64,000 bases of DNA from Coriaria nepalensis (Eukaryota > Streptophyta > Magnoliopsida > Cucurbitales > Coriariaceae): NCBI GenBank assembly GCA_027186245.1, contig CP114481.1, forward strand, positions 24,831,501-24,895,500, given 5' to 3'. How positions within the stretch are numbered: position 1 is the stretch's first letter; each line of letters starts with the position of its first letter. The notes beneath the pieces are model-generated. The model was not told the origin of the DNA, did not search any database, and saw only the letters and a program-made list of their open reading frames with translations. The translations under genes were made by a program, and so were the position numbers. Of this stretch, positions 38,272 to 51,300 are shown in pieces.

Positions 38272-40474
38272 TTTTATTTTCGCCCTTCAAACATGATTTT
38301 CTTACATAACTTGCAATTAATTTATTGACGCCAACAATGCATTATCTTAGCGTCAAAAAGTATATCAATCTGTTTTTTCATATAATTAAATTGTTTGAAA
38401 GCACTTCTAGCCAATTCTATTTTTGTATTTAAGACACGACTTTCATGCATAAGTTGCAATTCATCTATTGAAGGCAACTATGCATTTTTTTAGCCTAAAA
38501 GTCATATTGTTGCATCTCTTTTAGTCATTAAATCATTCTAAATCGCTTTGAACGAAATTCGGCCTTTAAACATGACTTTCGTGCATAACCTGCAGTAAAT
38601 CTATTGAAGGCAACAACGCATTTGTTTAGCCTTAAAGTCATGTCATTGAGTGTCATCCAGTCATTAAATCATTCTAAATTTAGTTAAACGAATTCTATAT
38701 TCGCCCTTAAAACATGATTTTATTACATAACTTGCAATTAATTTATTGACGACAACAATGCATTATTTTAGCGTCAAAAAGCATATGATTCAGGTTTTTC
38801 ATATCATTAAATTGTTTGAAAGAACTACAAGCCTATTCTATTTTTGTATGTAAGACACGACTTTCATGCATAAGTTGCAATTGATCTATTGAAGGCAACT
38901 ATGCATTCTTTTAACGTTAAAGTCAAACTATTGCATCTCTTTTAGTCATTAAATCATTCTAAATTACTTCGAACGAAATTCGGCCTTTAAACATGACTTT
39001 GGTGGATAACTTGCATTTGATCTATTGAAGGCAACAATGCATTTGTTTTGCCTGAAAGTCATGTCACTGAGTCTCTTCTAGTCAATAAATCATTCTAAAT
39101 TAATTCGAACGAATTTTATTTTCGCTCTTCAAACATGATTTTCTTACATAACTTGCAATTAATTTATTGACGACAACAATGCATTATCTTAGCGTCAAAA
39201 AGTATATCATTCAGGTTTTTCATATCATTAAATTGTTTGAAAGAACTTCGAGCCTATTCTATTTTTGTATGTAAGACACGACTTTCATGCATAAGTTGCA
39301 ATTGATCTTTTGAAGGCAACTATGCATTCTTTTAACTTTAAAGTCATATTATTGCATCTCTTTTAGTCATTAAATCATTCTAAATTACTTCGAACGAAAT
39401 TCGGCCTTTAAACATGACTTTGGTGCATAACTTGCAGTTGATCTATTGAAGGCAACAATGCATTTGTTTTGCCTGAAAGTCATGTCATTGAGTGTCATCC
39501 AGTCATTAAATCATTCTAAATTAAGTTGAACGAATTCTATTTTCGCCCTTCAAACATGATTTTCTTACACAACTTGCAATTAATTTATTGACGACAACAA
39601 CGCATTATTTTAGCTTTAAAAAGTATATCATTCAGTCTTTTCATATCATTAAATTGTTTGAAAGCACTTCGAACCAATTCTATTTTTGCATTTAAGACAC
39701 GACTTTCATGCATAAGTTGCAATTGATCTATTGAAGGCAACTATGCATATTTTTAGCCTTAAAATCATATTATTGCGTCTCTTTTAGTCATTAAATCATT
39801 CTAAATCGCTTCGAACGAAATTCGGCCTTTAAACATGACTTTCGTGCATAACTTGTAGTTAATCTATTGAAGGCAACAATGCATTTGTTTAGCCTTAAAG
39901 TCATGTCATTGAGTCTCATCTAGTCATTAAATCATTCTAAATTAAGTTGAACGAATTCTACTTTCGCCTTTCAAACATGATTTTCTTACATAACTTGCAA
40001 TTAATTTGTTGACGACAACAATGCATTATTTTAGCCTTAAAAAGTATATCATTCCGTCTTTTCATTTCATTAAATTGTTCGAAAGCACTTCGAACCAATT
40101 ATATTTTTGCATTTAAGACACGACTTTCATTCATAACTTCTAATTGATCTTTTGAAGGCAACTATGCATTTTTTTAGCTTCAAAGTCATATTATTGCGTG
40201 TATTTTAGTCATTAAATCATTCCAAATCGCTTTGAACGAAATTCGGCCTTCAAACATGACTTTCGTGCATAACTTGCAGTTAATCTATTGAAGGCAACAA
40301 TGCATTTGTTTAGCCTTAAAGTCTTGTCATTGAGTCTCATCCAGTCATTAAATCATTCTAAATTTAGTTAAACGAATTTTATTTTCGCCCTTCAAACATG
40401 ATTTTCTTACGTAACTTGCAATTAATTTATTGACGACAACAATGCATTCTTTTAGCGTCAAAAAGTATATCATC

Positions 40475-41819
40475 CAGTCTTTTCATTTCATTAAATTGTT
40501 TGAAAGCACTTCGAACCAATTATATTTTTGCATTTAAGACACGATTTTCATGCATAACTTGTAATTGACATATTGAAGGCAACTATGCATTTTTTTAGCC
40601 TTAAAGTCGTATTATTGCGTCTCTTTTAGTCATTAAATCATTCTAAATTACTTCGAACGAAATTCAGCCTTTAAACATGACTTTCGTGCATGACTTGCAG
40701 TTGATCTATTGAAGGCAACAACGCATTTGTTTAGCCTTAAAGTCATGTCACTGAGTCTCTTCTAGCCAATAAATCATACTAAATTAATTCGAACGAATTT
40801 CATTTTCGCCCTTCGTACATGATTTTCTTGCATAACTTGCAATTAATTTATTGACGACAACAATGCATTATTTTATCGTCAAAAAGTATATCATTCAGTT
40901 TTTTCATATCATCAAATTGTTTGAACGAACTTTGAGCCAATTCTATTTTTGTATGTAAGACACGACTTTCATGCATAAGTTGCAATTGATCTATTGAAGG
41001 CAACTATGCATTCTTTTAGCCTTAAAGTCATATTATTGCGTCTCTTTTAGTCATTAAATCATTCTAAATTACTTCGAACGAAATTCGGCCTTTAAACATG
41101 ACTTTCGTGCATAACTTGCAGTTAATCTGTTGAAGGCACCAATGCATTTGTTTAGCCTTAAAGTAATGTCATTGAGTCTCATCCAGTCATTAAATCATTC
41201 TAAATTAAGTTGAACGAATTCTATTTTCGCCCTTCAAACATGATTTTCTTACATAACATGCAATTAATTTATTGACGACAACAATGCATTATTTTAGCGT
41301 CAAAAAGTATATCATTCAGTCTTTTCATTTCATTAAATTGTTTGAAAGCACTTCGAACCAATTATATTTTTGCATTTAAGACACGATTTTCATGCATAAC
41401 TTGTAATTGACATATTGAAGGCAACTATGCATTTTTTTAGCCTTAAAGTCGTATTATTGCGTCTCTTTTAGTCATTAAATCATTCTAAATTACTTCGAAC
41501 GAAATTCAGCCTTTAAACATGACTTTCGTGCATGACTTGCAGTTGATCTATTGAAGGCAACAACGCATTTGTTTAGCCTTAAAGTCATGTCACTGAGTCT
41601 CTTCTAGTCAATAAATCATACTAAATTAATTCGAACGAATTTCATTTTCGCCCTTCGTACATGATTTTCTTGCATAACTTGCAATTAATTTATTGACGAC
41701 AACAATGCATTATTTTATCGTCAAAAAGTATATCATTCAGTTTTTTCATATCATCAAATTGTTTGAACGAACTTTGAGCCAATTCTATTTTTGTATGTAA
41801 GACACGACTTTCATGCATA
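40475..41819 (+). repeat. 842-bp (two-trimer) tandem duplication
   Basis: 40475-40977 matches 41317-41819 at an offset of 842 bp. Shared rare variants are TTGACATATTGAAGG, AAAGTCGTATTATTG, GAAATTCAGCC, CGTGCATGACTTGC, TTCGTACATGATT, TTTATCGTCAAAAAG and GAACGAACTTTGAGCC. One difference was noted (CTAGCCAAT versus CTAGTCAAT). Confidence 0.82.
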
Positions 41820-42453
41820 ACTTGTAATTGACATATTGGAGGCAACTACGCATTTTTTTCGCCTAAAATTCATATTATTGTGTCTCTTTTAGTCATTAAA
41901 TAATTCTAAATTACTTCAAACGACATTCGGCCTTTAAACATGACTTTCGTGCATAACTTGCAGTTAATCTACTGAAGGCAACAATGCATTTGTTTAGCCT
42001 TAAACTCATGTCATTGAGTCTCATCCAGTCATTAAATCATTTTAAATTAAGTTGAACGAATTCTATTTTCGCCCTTCAAACAAGATTTTCTTACATAACT
42101 AGCAATTAATCTATTGAAAACAACAATGCATTATTTTAGCCTAAAAAAGTATATCATTCAGTCTTTTCATATCATCAAATTGTTTGAAAGCACTTCGAAC
42201 CAATTCTATTTTTGCATTTAAGACACGACTTTCATGCATAAGTTGCAATTGATCTATTGAAGGCAACTATGCATATGTTTAGCCTTAAAATCATATTATT
42301 GCATCTCTTTAAGTCATTAAATAATTCTAAATCGCTTCGAACGAAATTCCGCCTTTAAAAGATGATTTTCGTGCATAACTTTCTGTTAATCTATTGAAGG
42401 CAACAATGCATTTGTTTAGCCTTAAAGTCATGTCATTGAGTCTCATCCAGTCG

Positions 42454-45400
42454 TTAAATCATTCTAAATTAAGTTGAACGAATTCCATTTTCGCCCTCCA
42501 AACATGATTTTCTTACATAACTTGCAATTAATTTATTCACAACAACAATGCATTATTTTAGCTTTAAAAAGTATATCATGCAGTCTTTTCATATCATTAA
42601 GTTGTTTGAATACACTTCGAACCAATTCTATTTTTGCATTTAAGACACGACTTTCATGCATAAGTTGCAATTGATCTATTGAAGGCAACTATGCATTTTT
42701 TTAGCCTTAAAATCATATTATTGCGTCTCTTTTAGTCATTAAATAATTCTAAATCGCTACGAACGAAATTCCGCCTTTAAACATGACTTTCGTGCATAAC
42801 TTGCAGTTAATCTATTGAAGGCAACAATGCATTTGTTTAGCCTTAAAGTCATGTCATTGAGTCTCATCCAATCATTAAATCATTCTAAATTAAGTTGAAC
42901 GAATTCTATTTTCGCCCTTTAAACATGATTTTCTTACATAACTTGTAATTAATTTATTGACGACAACAATGCATTATTTTAGCTTTAAAAAATATATCAT
43001 TCAGTCTTTTCATATCATTAAATTGTTTGAAAACACTTCGAACCAATTCTATTTTTGCATTTAAGACACGACTTTCATGCATAAGTTGCAATTGATCTAT
43101 TGAAGGCAACTATGCATTTTTTTAGCCTTAAAATCATATTATTGCGTCTCTTTTAGTCATTAAATAATTCTAAATCGCTACGAACGAAATTCCGCCTTTA
43201 AACATAACTTTCGTGCATAACTTGCAGTTAATCTATTGAAGGCAACAATGCACTTGTTTAGCCTTAAAGTCATGTCATTGAGTCTCATCCAATCATTAAA
43301 TCATTCTAAATTAAGTTGAACGAATTCTATTTTCGCCCTTTAAACATGATTTTCTTACATAACTTGTAATTAATTTATTGACGACAACAATGCATTATTT
43401 TAGCTTTAAAAAGTATATCATTCAGTCTTTTCATATCATTAAATTGTTTGAAAACACTTCGAACCAATTCTATTTTAGCCCTTTAAACATGATTTTCTTA
43501 CATAACTTGTAATTGATCTATTGAAGGCAACTATGCATTTTTTTAGCCTAAAATTCATATTATTGCGTCTCTTTTAGTCATTAAATCATTCTAAATCGCT
43601 TCGAACAAAATTCGGCCTTTAAACATGACTTTCGTGCATAACTTGCAGTTAATCTATTGAAGGCAACAATGCATTTGTTTAGCCTTAAAGTCATGTCATT
43701 GAGTCTCATCCAGTCATTAAATCATTTTAAATTAAGTTGAACGAATTCTATTTTCGCCCTTCAAACATGATTTTCTTACGAAACATGCAATTAATTTATT
43801 GACGACAACAATGCATTATTTTAGTCTTAAAACTTATATCATTCTGTCTTTTCATTTCATTAAATTGCTTGAAAGCACTTCGAACCAATTATATTTTTGC
43901 ATTTAAGACATGACTTTCATGCATAACTTGTAATTGATCTATTGAAGGCAACTATGCATTTTTTTAGCTTAAAAGTCATATTATTGCGTCTCTTTTAGTC
44001 ATTAAATCATTCTAAATTACTTCGAACGAAATTCGGCATTTAAACATGACTTTCGTGAATGACTTGCAGTTGATCTATTGAAGGCAACAATGCATTTGTT
44101 TAGCCTTAAAGTCATGTCACTGAGTCTCATCCAGTCATTAAATCATTCTAAATTAAGTTGAACGAATTCTATTTTCGCCCTTCAAACATGATTTTCTTAC
44201 ATAACATGCAATTAATTTATTGACGACAACAATGCATTATTTTAGTCTTAAAACTTATATCATTCTGTCTTTTCATTTCATTAAATTGCTTGAAAGCACT
44301 TCGAACCAATTATATTTTTGCATTTAAGACATGACTTTCATGCATAACTTGTAATTGATCTATTGAAGGCAACTATGCATTTTTTTAGCTTAAAAGTCAT
44401 ATTATTGCGTCTCTTTTAGTCATTAAATAATTCTAAATTACTTCGAACGAAATTCGGCATTTAAACATGACTTTCGTGAATGACTTGCAGTTGATCTATT
44501 GAAGGCAACAATGCATTTGTTTAGCCTTAAAGTCATGTCACTGAGTCTCTTCTAGTCAATAAATCATACTAAATTAACTCGAATGAATTTTATTGTCGCC
44601 CTTCAAACATGATTTTCTTACATAACTTGCAATTAATCTCTTGAAGACAACAATGCATTATCTTAGCGTCAAAAAGTATATTATTCTGTTTTTTCATATC
44701 ATTAAATTGTTTGAAAGCACTTCGAGCCAATTCTATTTTCGTATTTAAGACACGACTTTCATTCATAACTAGTAATTGACATATTGAAGGCAACTATGCA
44801 TTTTTTTAGCCTTAAAGTCATATTATTGCGTCTCTTTTAGTCATTAAATCATTCTAAATTACTTCGAACGAAATTCGGCCTTTAAACATGACTTTCGTGC
44901 ATAACTTGCAGTGGATCTATTGAAGGCAACAATGCATTTTTTTAGGCTTAAAGTTATGTCATTGAGTCTGATCTAGTCATTAAATCATTCTAAATTAAGT
45001 TGAACGAATTCTATTTTCGCCCTCCAAACATGATTTTCTTACATAACTTGCAATTAATTTATTGAAGACAACAATGCATTCTTTTATCTTTAAAAAGTAT
45101 ATTATTCAGTCTTTTCATATCATTAAATTGGTTGAAAGCACTTCGAACCAATTCTATTTTTGCATTCAAGACACGACTTTCATGCATAAGTTGCAATTGA
45201 TCTATTGAAGGCAACTATGCATTTTTTTAGCCTAAAAGTCATATTGTTGCGTCTCTTTTAGTCATTAAATCATTCTAAATCGCTTCGAACGAAATTCGGC
45301 CTTTAAACATGACTTTTGTGCATAACTTGCGGTTGATCTATTGAAGGCAACAGTGCATTTGTTTAGCCTTAAAGTCATGTCATTGAGTTTCATCCAGTCA
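42454..45400 (+). repeat. Seven-trimer unit, copy 1 (2947 bp)
   Basis: First copy of a 2947-bp unit (seven trimers of 421 bp) in direct tandem with 45401-48378. Identity starts at 42454, just after the CAGTCG/CAGTCA difference, and runs without a break into copy 2. Over about 2.98 kb I found only two differences: 43488 (AACATGAT versus AACATAAT) and around 44058 (CGTGAATGAC versus CGTGCATGAC). Inside the unit, B monomers with TAGTCTTAAAACTTATATC occur twice and C monomers with CTACGAACGAAATTCCGCC occur twice, so it was itself built from smaller duplications. Confidence 0.93.
43373..43515 (+). repeat. B monomer with an A-type conversion patch
   Basis: The monomer is B up to GAACCAATTCTATTTT, then reads AGCCCTTTAAACATGATT and TTCTTACATAAC, which is A-type sequence, before ending with the usual B tail TTGTAATTG. 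Length stays 143 bp, so it is a replacement and not an insertion or deletion. The same patch is in the duplicate at 46320-46462, so the replacement happened before the 2947-bp duplication. Confidence 0.85.
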
Positions 45401-48378
45401 TTAAATCATTCTAAATTAAGTTGAACGAATTCCATTTTCGCCCTCCAAACATGATTTTCTTACATAACTTGCAATTAATTTATTCACAACAACAATGCAT
45501 TATTTTAGCTTTAAAAAGTATATCATGCAGTCTTTTCATATCATTAAGTTGTTTGAATACACTTCGAACCAATTCTATTTTTGCATTTAAGACACGACTT
45601 TCATGCATAAGTTGCAATTGATCTATTGAAGGCAACTATGCATTTTTTTAGCCTTAAAATCATATTATTGCGTCTCTTTTAGTCATTAAATAATTCTAAA
45701 TCGCTACGAACGAAATTCCGCCTTTAAACATGACTTTCGTGCATAACTTGCAGTTAATCTATTGAAGGCAACAATGCATTTGTTTAGCCTTAAAGTCATG
45801 TCATTGAGTCTCATCCAATCATTAAATCATTCTAAATTAAGTTGAACGAATTCTATTTTCGCCCTTTAAACATGATTTTCTTACATAACTTGTAATTAAT
45901 TTATTGACGACAACAATGCATTATTTTAGCTTTAAAAAATATATCATTCAGTCTTTTCATATCATTAAATTGTTTGAAAACACTTCGAACCAATTCTATT
46001 TTTGCATTTAAGACACGACTTTCATGCATAAGTTGCAATTGATCTATTGAAGGCAACTATGCATTTTTTTAGCCTTAAAATCATATTATTGCGTCTCTTT
46101 TAGTCATTAAATAATTCTAAATCGCTACGAACGAAATTCCGCCTTTAAACATAACTTTCGTGCATAACTTGCAGTTAATCTATTGAAGGCAACAATGCAC
46201 TTGTTTAGCCTTAAAGTCATGTCATTGAGTCTCATCCAATCATTAAATCATTCTAAATTAAGTTGAACGAATTCTATTTTCGCCCTTTAAACATGATTTT
46301 CTTACATAACTTGTAATTAATTTATTGACGACAACAATGCATTATTTTAGCTTTAAAAAGTATATCATTCAGTCTTTTCATATCATTAAATTGTTTGAAA
46401 ACACTTCGAACCAATTCTATTTTAGCCCTTTAAACATAATTTTCTTACATAACTTGTAATTGATCTATTGAAGGCAACTATGCATTTTTTTAGCCTAAAA
46501 TTCATATTATTGCGTCTCTTTTAGTCATTAAATCATTCTAAATCGCTTCGAACAAAATTCGGCCTTTAAACATGACTTTCGTGCATAACTTGCAGTTAAT
46601 CTATTGAAGGCAACAATGCATTTGTTTAGCCTTAAAGTCATGTCATTGAGTCTCATCCAGTCATTAAATCATTTTAAATTAAGTTGAACGAATTCTATTT
46701 TCGCCCTTCAAACATGATTTTCTTACGAAACATGCAATTAATTTATTGACGACAACAATGCATTATTTTAGTCTTAAAACTTATATCATTCTGTCTTTTC
46801 ATTTCATTAAATTGCTTGAAAGCACTTCGAACCAATTATATTTTTGCATTTAAGACATGACTTTCATGCATAACTTGTAATTGATCTATTGAAGGCAACT
46901 ATGCATTTTTTTAGCTTAAAAGTCATATTATTGCGTCTCTTTTAGTCATTAAATCATTCTAAATTACTTCGAACGAAATTCGGCATTTAAACATGACTTT
47001 CGTGCATGACTTGCAGTTGATCTATTGAAGGCAACAATGCATTTGTTTAGCCTTAAAGTCATGTCACTGAGTCTCATCCAGTCATTAAATCATTCTAAAT
47101 TAAGTTGAACGAATTCTATTTTCGCCCTTCAAACATGATTTTCTTACATAACATGCAATTAATTTATTGACGACAACAATGCATTATTTTAGTCTTAAAA
47201 CTTATATCATTCTGTCTTTTCATTTCATTAAATTGCTTGAAAGCACTTCGAACCAATTATATTTTTGCATTTAAGACATGACTTTCATGCATAACTTGTA
47301 ATTGATCTATTGAAGGCAACTATGCATTTTTTTAGCTTAAAAGTCATATTATTGCGTCTCTTTTAGTCATTAAATAATTCTAAATTACTTCGAACGAAAT
47401 TCGGCATTTAAACATGACTTTCGTGAATGACTTGCAGTTGATCTATTGAAGGCAACAATGCATTTGTTTAGCCTTAAAGTCATGTCACTGAGTCTCTTCT
47501 AGTCAATAAATCATACTAAATTAACTCGAATGAATTTTATTGTCGCCCTTCAAACATGATTTTCTTACATAACTTGCAATTAATCTCTTGAAGACAACAA
47601 TGCATTATCTTAGCGTCAAAAAGTATATTATTCTGTTTTTTCATATCATTAAATTGTTTGAAAGCACTTCGAGCCAATTCTATTTTCGTATTTAAGACAC
47701 GACTTTCATTCATAACTAGTAATTGACATATTGAAGGCAACTATGCATTTTTTTAGCCTTAAAGTCATATTATTGCGTCTCTTTTAGTCATTAAATCATT
47801 CTAAATTACTTCGAACGAAATTCGGCCTTTAAACATGACTTTCGTGCATAACTTGCAGTGGATCTATTGAAGGCAACAATGCATTTTTTTAGGCTTAAAG
47901 TTATGTCATTGAGTCTGATCTAGTCATTAAATCATTCTAAATTAAGTTGAACGAATTCTATTTTCGCCCTCCAAACATGATTTTCTTACATAACTTGCAA
48001 TTAATTTATTGAAGACAACAATGCATTCTTTTATCTTTAAAAAGTATATTATTCAGTCTTTTCATATCATTAAATTGGTTGAAAGCACTTCGAACCAATT
48101 CTATTTTTGCATTCAAGACACGACTTTCATGCATAAGTTGCAATTGATCTATTGAAGGCAACTATGCATTTTTTTAGCCTAAAAGTCATATTGTTGCGTC
48201 TCTTTTAGTCATTAAATCATTCTAAATCGCTTCGAACGAAATTCGGCCTTTAAACATGACTTTTGTGCATAACTTGCGGTTGATCTATTGAAGGCAACAG
48301 TGCATTTGTTTAGCCTTAAAGTCATGTCATTGAGTTTCATCCAGTCATTAAATCATTCTAAATTAAGTTGAACGAATT
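45401..48378 (+). repeat. Seven-trimer unit, copy 2 plus 31 bp
   Basis: Second copy of the 2947-bp unit. The match ends at 48378, where copy 1 continues GAATTCCATTTTCG and this copy has GAA followed by a run of Ts. Near-identity over almost 3 kb, in an array whose neighbouring trimers differ at many positions, marks this as one of the youngest events in the window, unless it is an assembly artefact. Confidence 0.93.
46320..46462 (+). repeat. B monomer with A-type patch, duplicate copy
   Basis: Duplicate of 43373-43515 carried by the 2947-bp tandem duplication. It differs by one base in the patch (AACATAATTTTC instead of AACATGATTTTC). Confidence 0.85.
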
Positions 48379-51300
48379 TTTTTTTTCGCCCTTCAAAAAT
48401 GATTTTCTTACATAACTTGCAATTAATTTATTGACGACAACAATGCATTATTTTAGCCTTAAAAAGTATATCATTGAGTCTTTTCATATCATTAAATTGT
48501 TTGAAAGTACTTCGAACCAATTCTATATTTGTATTTAAGACACGACTTTCACGCATAACTTGTAATTGATCTATTGAAGGCAACTACGCATTTTTTTCGC
48601 CTAAAATTCATATTATTGCGTCTCTTTGAGTCATTAAATTATTCTAAATCGCTTCGAACAAAATTCGGCCTTTAAACATGACTTTCGTGCATAACTTGCA
48701 GTTAATCTATTGAAGGCAACAATGCATTTGTTTAGCGTTAAAGTCATGTCATTGAGTCTCATCCAGTCATTAAATCATTCTAAATTAAGTTGAACGAATT
48801 CTATTTTCGCCCTTCAAACATGATTTTCTTACATAACATGCAATTAATTTATTGACGACAACAATGCATTATTTTAGCCTTAAAACTTATATTATTCAGT
48901 CTTTTCATTTCATTAAATTGTTTGAAAGCACTTCGAACCAATTATATTTTTGCGTTTAAGACATGACTTTCATGCATAACTTGTAATTGATCTATTGAAG
49001 GCAACTATGCATTTTTGTAGCTTAAAAGTCATATTATTGCGTCTCTTTTAGTCATTAAATAATTCTAAATTACTTCGAACGAAATTCGGCCTTTAAACAT
49101 GACTTTCGTGCATGACTTGCAGTTGATCTATTGAAGGCGACAATGCATTTGTTTAGCCTTAAAGTCACGTCACTGAGGCTCTTCTAGTCAATAAATCGTA
49201 CTAAATTAATTCGAATGAATTATATTGTCGCCCTTCAAACATGATTTTCTTACATAACTTGCAATTAATCTATTGAAGACAACAATCCATTAGTTTAGCG
49301 TTAAAAAGTATATCATTCAGTTTTTTCATATCATTAAATTGTTTTAAAGCACTTCAAACCAATTCTATTTTTGCATTTAAGACACGACTTTCATGCATAA
49401 GTTGCAATTGATCTATTGAAGACAACTATGCATATTTTTAGCCTTAAAATCATATTATTGCATCTCTTTTAGTCATTATATCATTCTAAATTACTTCGAA
49501 TGAAATTCGGCCTTTAAACATGACTTTCGTGCATAACTTGCAGTGGATCTATTGAAGGCAACAATGCATTTTTTTAGGCTTAAAGTTATGTCATTGAGTC
49601 TGATCTAGTCTTAAATCATTCTAAATTAAGTTGAACGAATTCTATTTTCGCCCTCCAAACATGATTTTCTTACATAACTTGCAATTAATTTATCGAAGAC
49701 AACAATGCATTATTTTATCTTTAAAAAGTATATCATTCAGTCTTTTCATACCCTTAAATTGTTTGAAAGCACTTCGAACCAATTCTATTTTTGCATTTAA
49801 GACACGCCTTTCATGCATAAGTTGCAATTGATCTATTGAAGACAACTATGCATATTTTTAGCCTTCAAATCATATTATTGCATCTCTTTAAGTCATTAAA
49901 TAATTCTAAATCGCTTCGATCGAAATTCCGCCTTTAAACATGACTTTCGTGCATAACTTGCAGTTAATCTATTTAAGGCAACAATGCTTTTTTTTAGCCT
50001 TAAAGTCATGTCATTAAGTCTCATCCAGTCATTAAATCATTCTAAATTAAGTTCAACGAATTCTATTTTCGCCCTTCAAACATGATTTTCTTACATAACA
50101 TGCAATTAATTTATTGACGACAACAATGCATTATTTTATCTTTAAAAAGTATATCATTCAGTCTTTTCCTATTATTAAATTGTTTGAAAGCACTTCGAAC
50201 CAATTATATTTTTGCATTTAAGACATGACTTTCATGCCTAACTTGTAATTGATCTATTGAAGGCAACTATGCCTTTTTTTAGCTTAAAAGTCATATTATT
50301 GCGTCTCTTTTAGTCATTAAATCATTCTAAATTACTTCGAACGAAATTCGGCCTTTAAATATGACTTTCGTGCATGACTTGCAGTTGATCTATTGAAGGC
50401 GACAATGCATTTTTGTAGGCTTAAAGTTATGTCATTGAGTCTCATCCAGTCATTAAATCATTCTAAATTAAGTTGAACGAATTCTATTTTCGCCCTCCAA
50501 ACATGATTTTCTTACATAACTTGCAATTAATTTATTGAAGACAACAATGCATTATTTTATCTTTAAAAAGTATATCATTCAGTCTTTTCATATCATTAAA
50601 TTGTTTGAAAGCACTTCAAACCAATTCTATTTTTGCATTTAAGACACGACTTTCATGCATAAGTTGCAATTGATCTATTGAAGACAACTATGCATATTTT
50701 TAGCCTTCAAATCATATTATTGCATCTCTTTAAGTCATTAAATAATTCTAAATCGCTTCGAACGAAATTCCGCCTTTAAACATGACTTTCGAGCATAACT
50801 TGCAGTTAATCTATTGAAGGCAACAATGCATTTGTTTAGCGTTAAAGTCATGTCATTGAGTCTCATCCAGTCATTAAATCATTCTAAATTAAGTTGAACA
50901 AATTCTATTTTCGCCCTTCAAACATGATTTTCTTACATAACATGCAATTAATTTATTGACGACAACAAAGCATTATTTTAAGACATGACTTATATCATTC
51001 AGTCTTTTCATTTCATTAAATTGTTTGAAAGCACTTCGAACCAGTTACATTTTTGCATTTAAGACATGACTTTCATGCATAACTTGTAATTGATCTATTG
51101 AAGGCAACTATGCATTTTTTTTGCTTAAAAGTCATATTATTGCGTCTCTTTTAGTCATTAAATCATTCTTAATTACTTCGAACGAAATTTGGCCTTTAAA
51201 CATGACTTTCGTGCATGACTTGCAGTTGATCTATTGAAGGCAACAATGCATTTTTTAAGGCTTAAAGTTATGTCATTGAGTCTCATCCACTCATTAAATC

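Larger units (their letters stand above)
29223..42453 (+). repeat. Domain V: divergent trimers with B4 variants
   Basis: From about 31.2 kb B4-type B monomers appear (AGCGTCAAAAAG, GAACTTCGAGCC, TTGTATGTAAG, CATAAGTTGCAATTG), alternating with older B forms. The last 132-bp deleted C is at 29644-29775. The A form with CTTCTAGTCAATAAATC recurs at about 31.9, 35.7, 39.1, 40.8 and 41.6 kb. Copy-to-copy variation is higher than in domain III, apart from local recent duplications (35993-38271 and 40475-41819). No genes were seen. Confidence 0.72.

Noticed and set aside
44590..44793. 67-codon open frame on the - strand, duplicated at 47537
   Set aside because: It lies across an A-B pair in antisense. 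The second copy exists only because the 2947-bp unit is duplicated. There is no ribosome-binding or promoter context and no known family.
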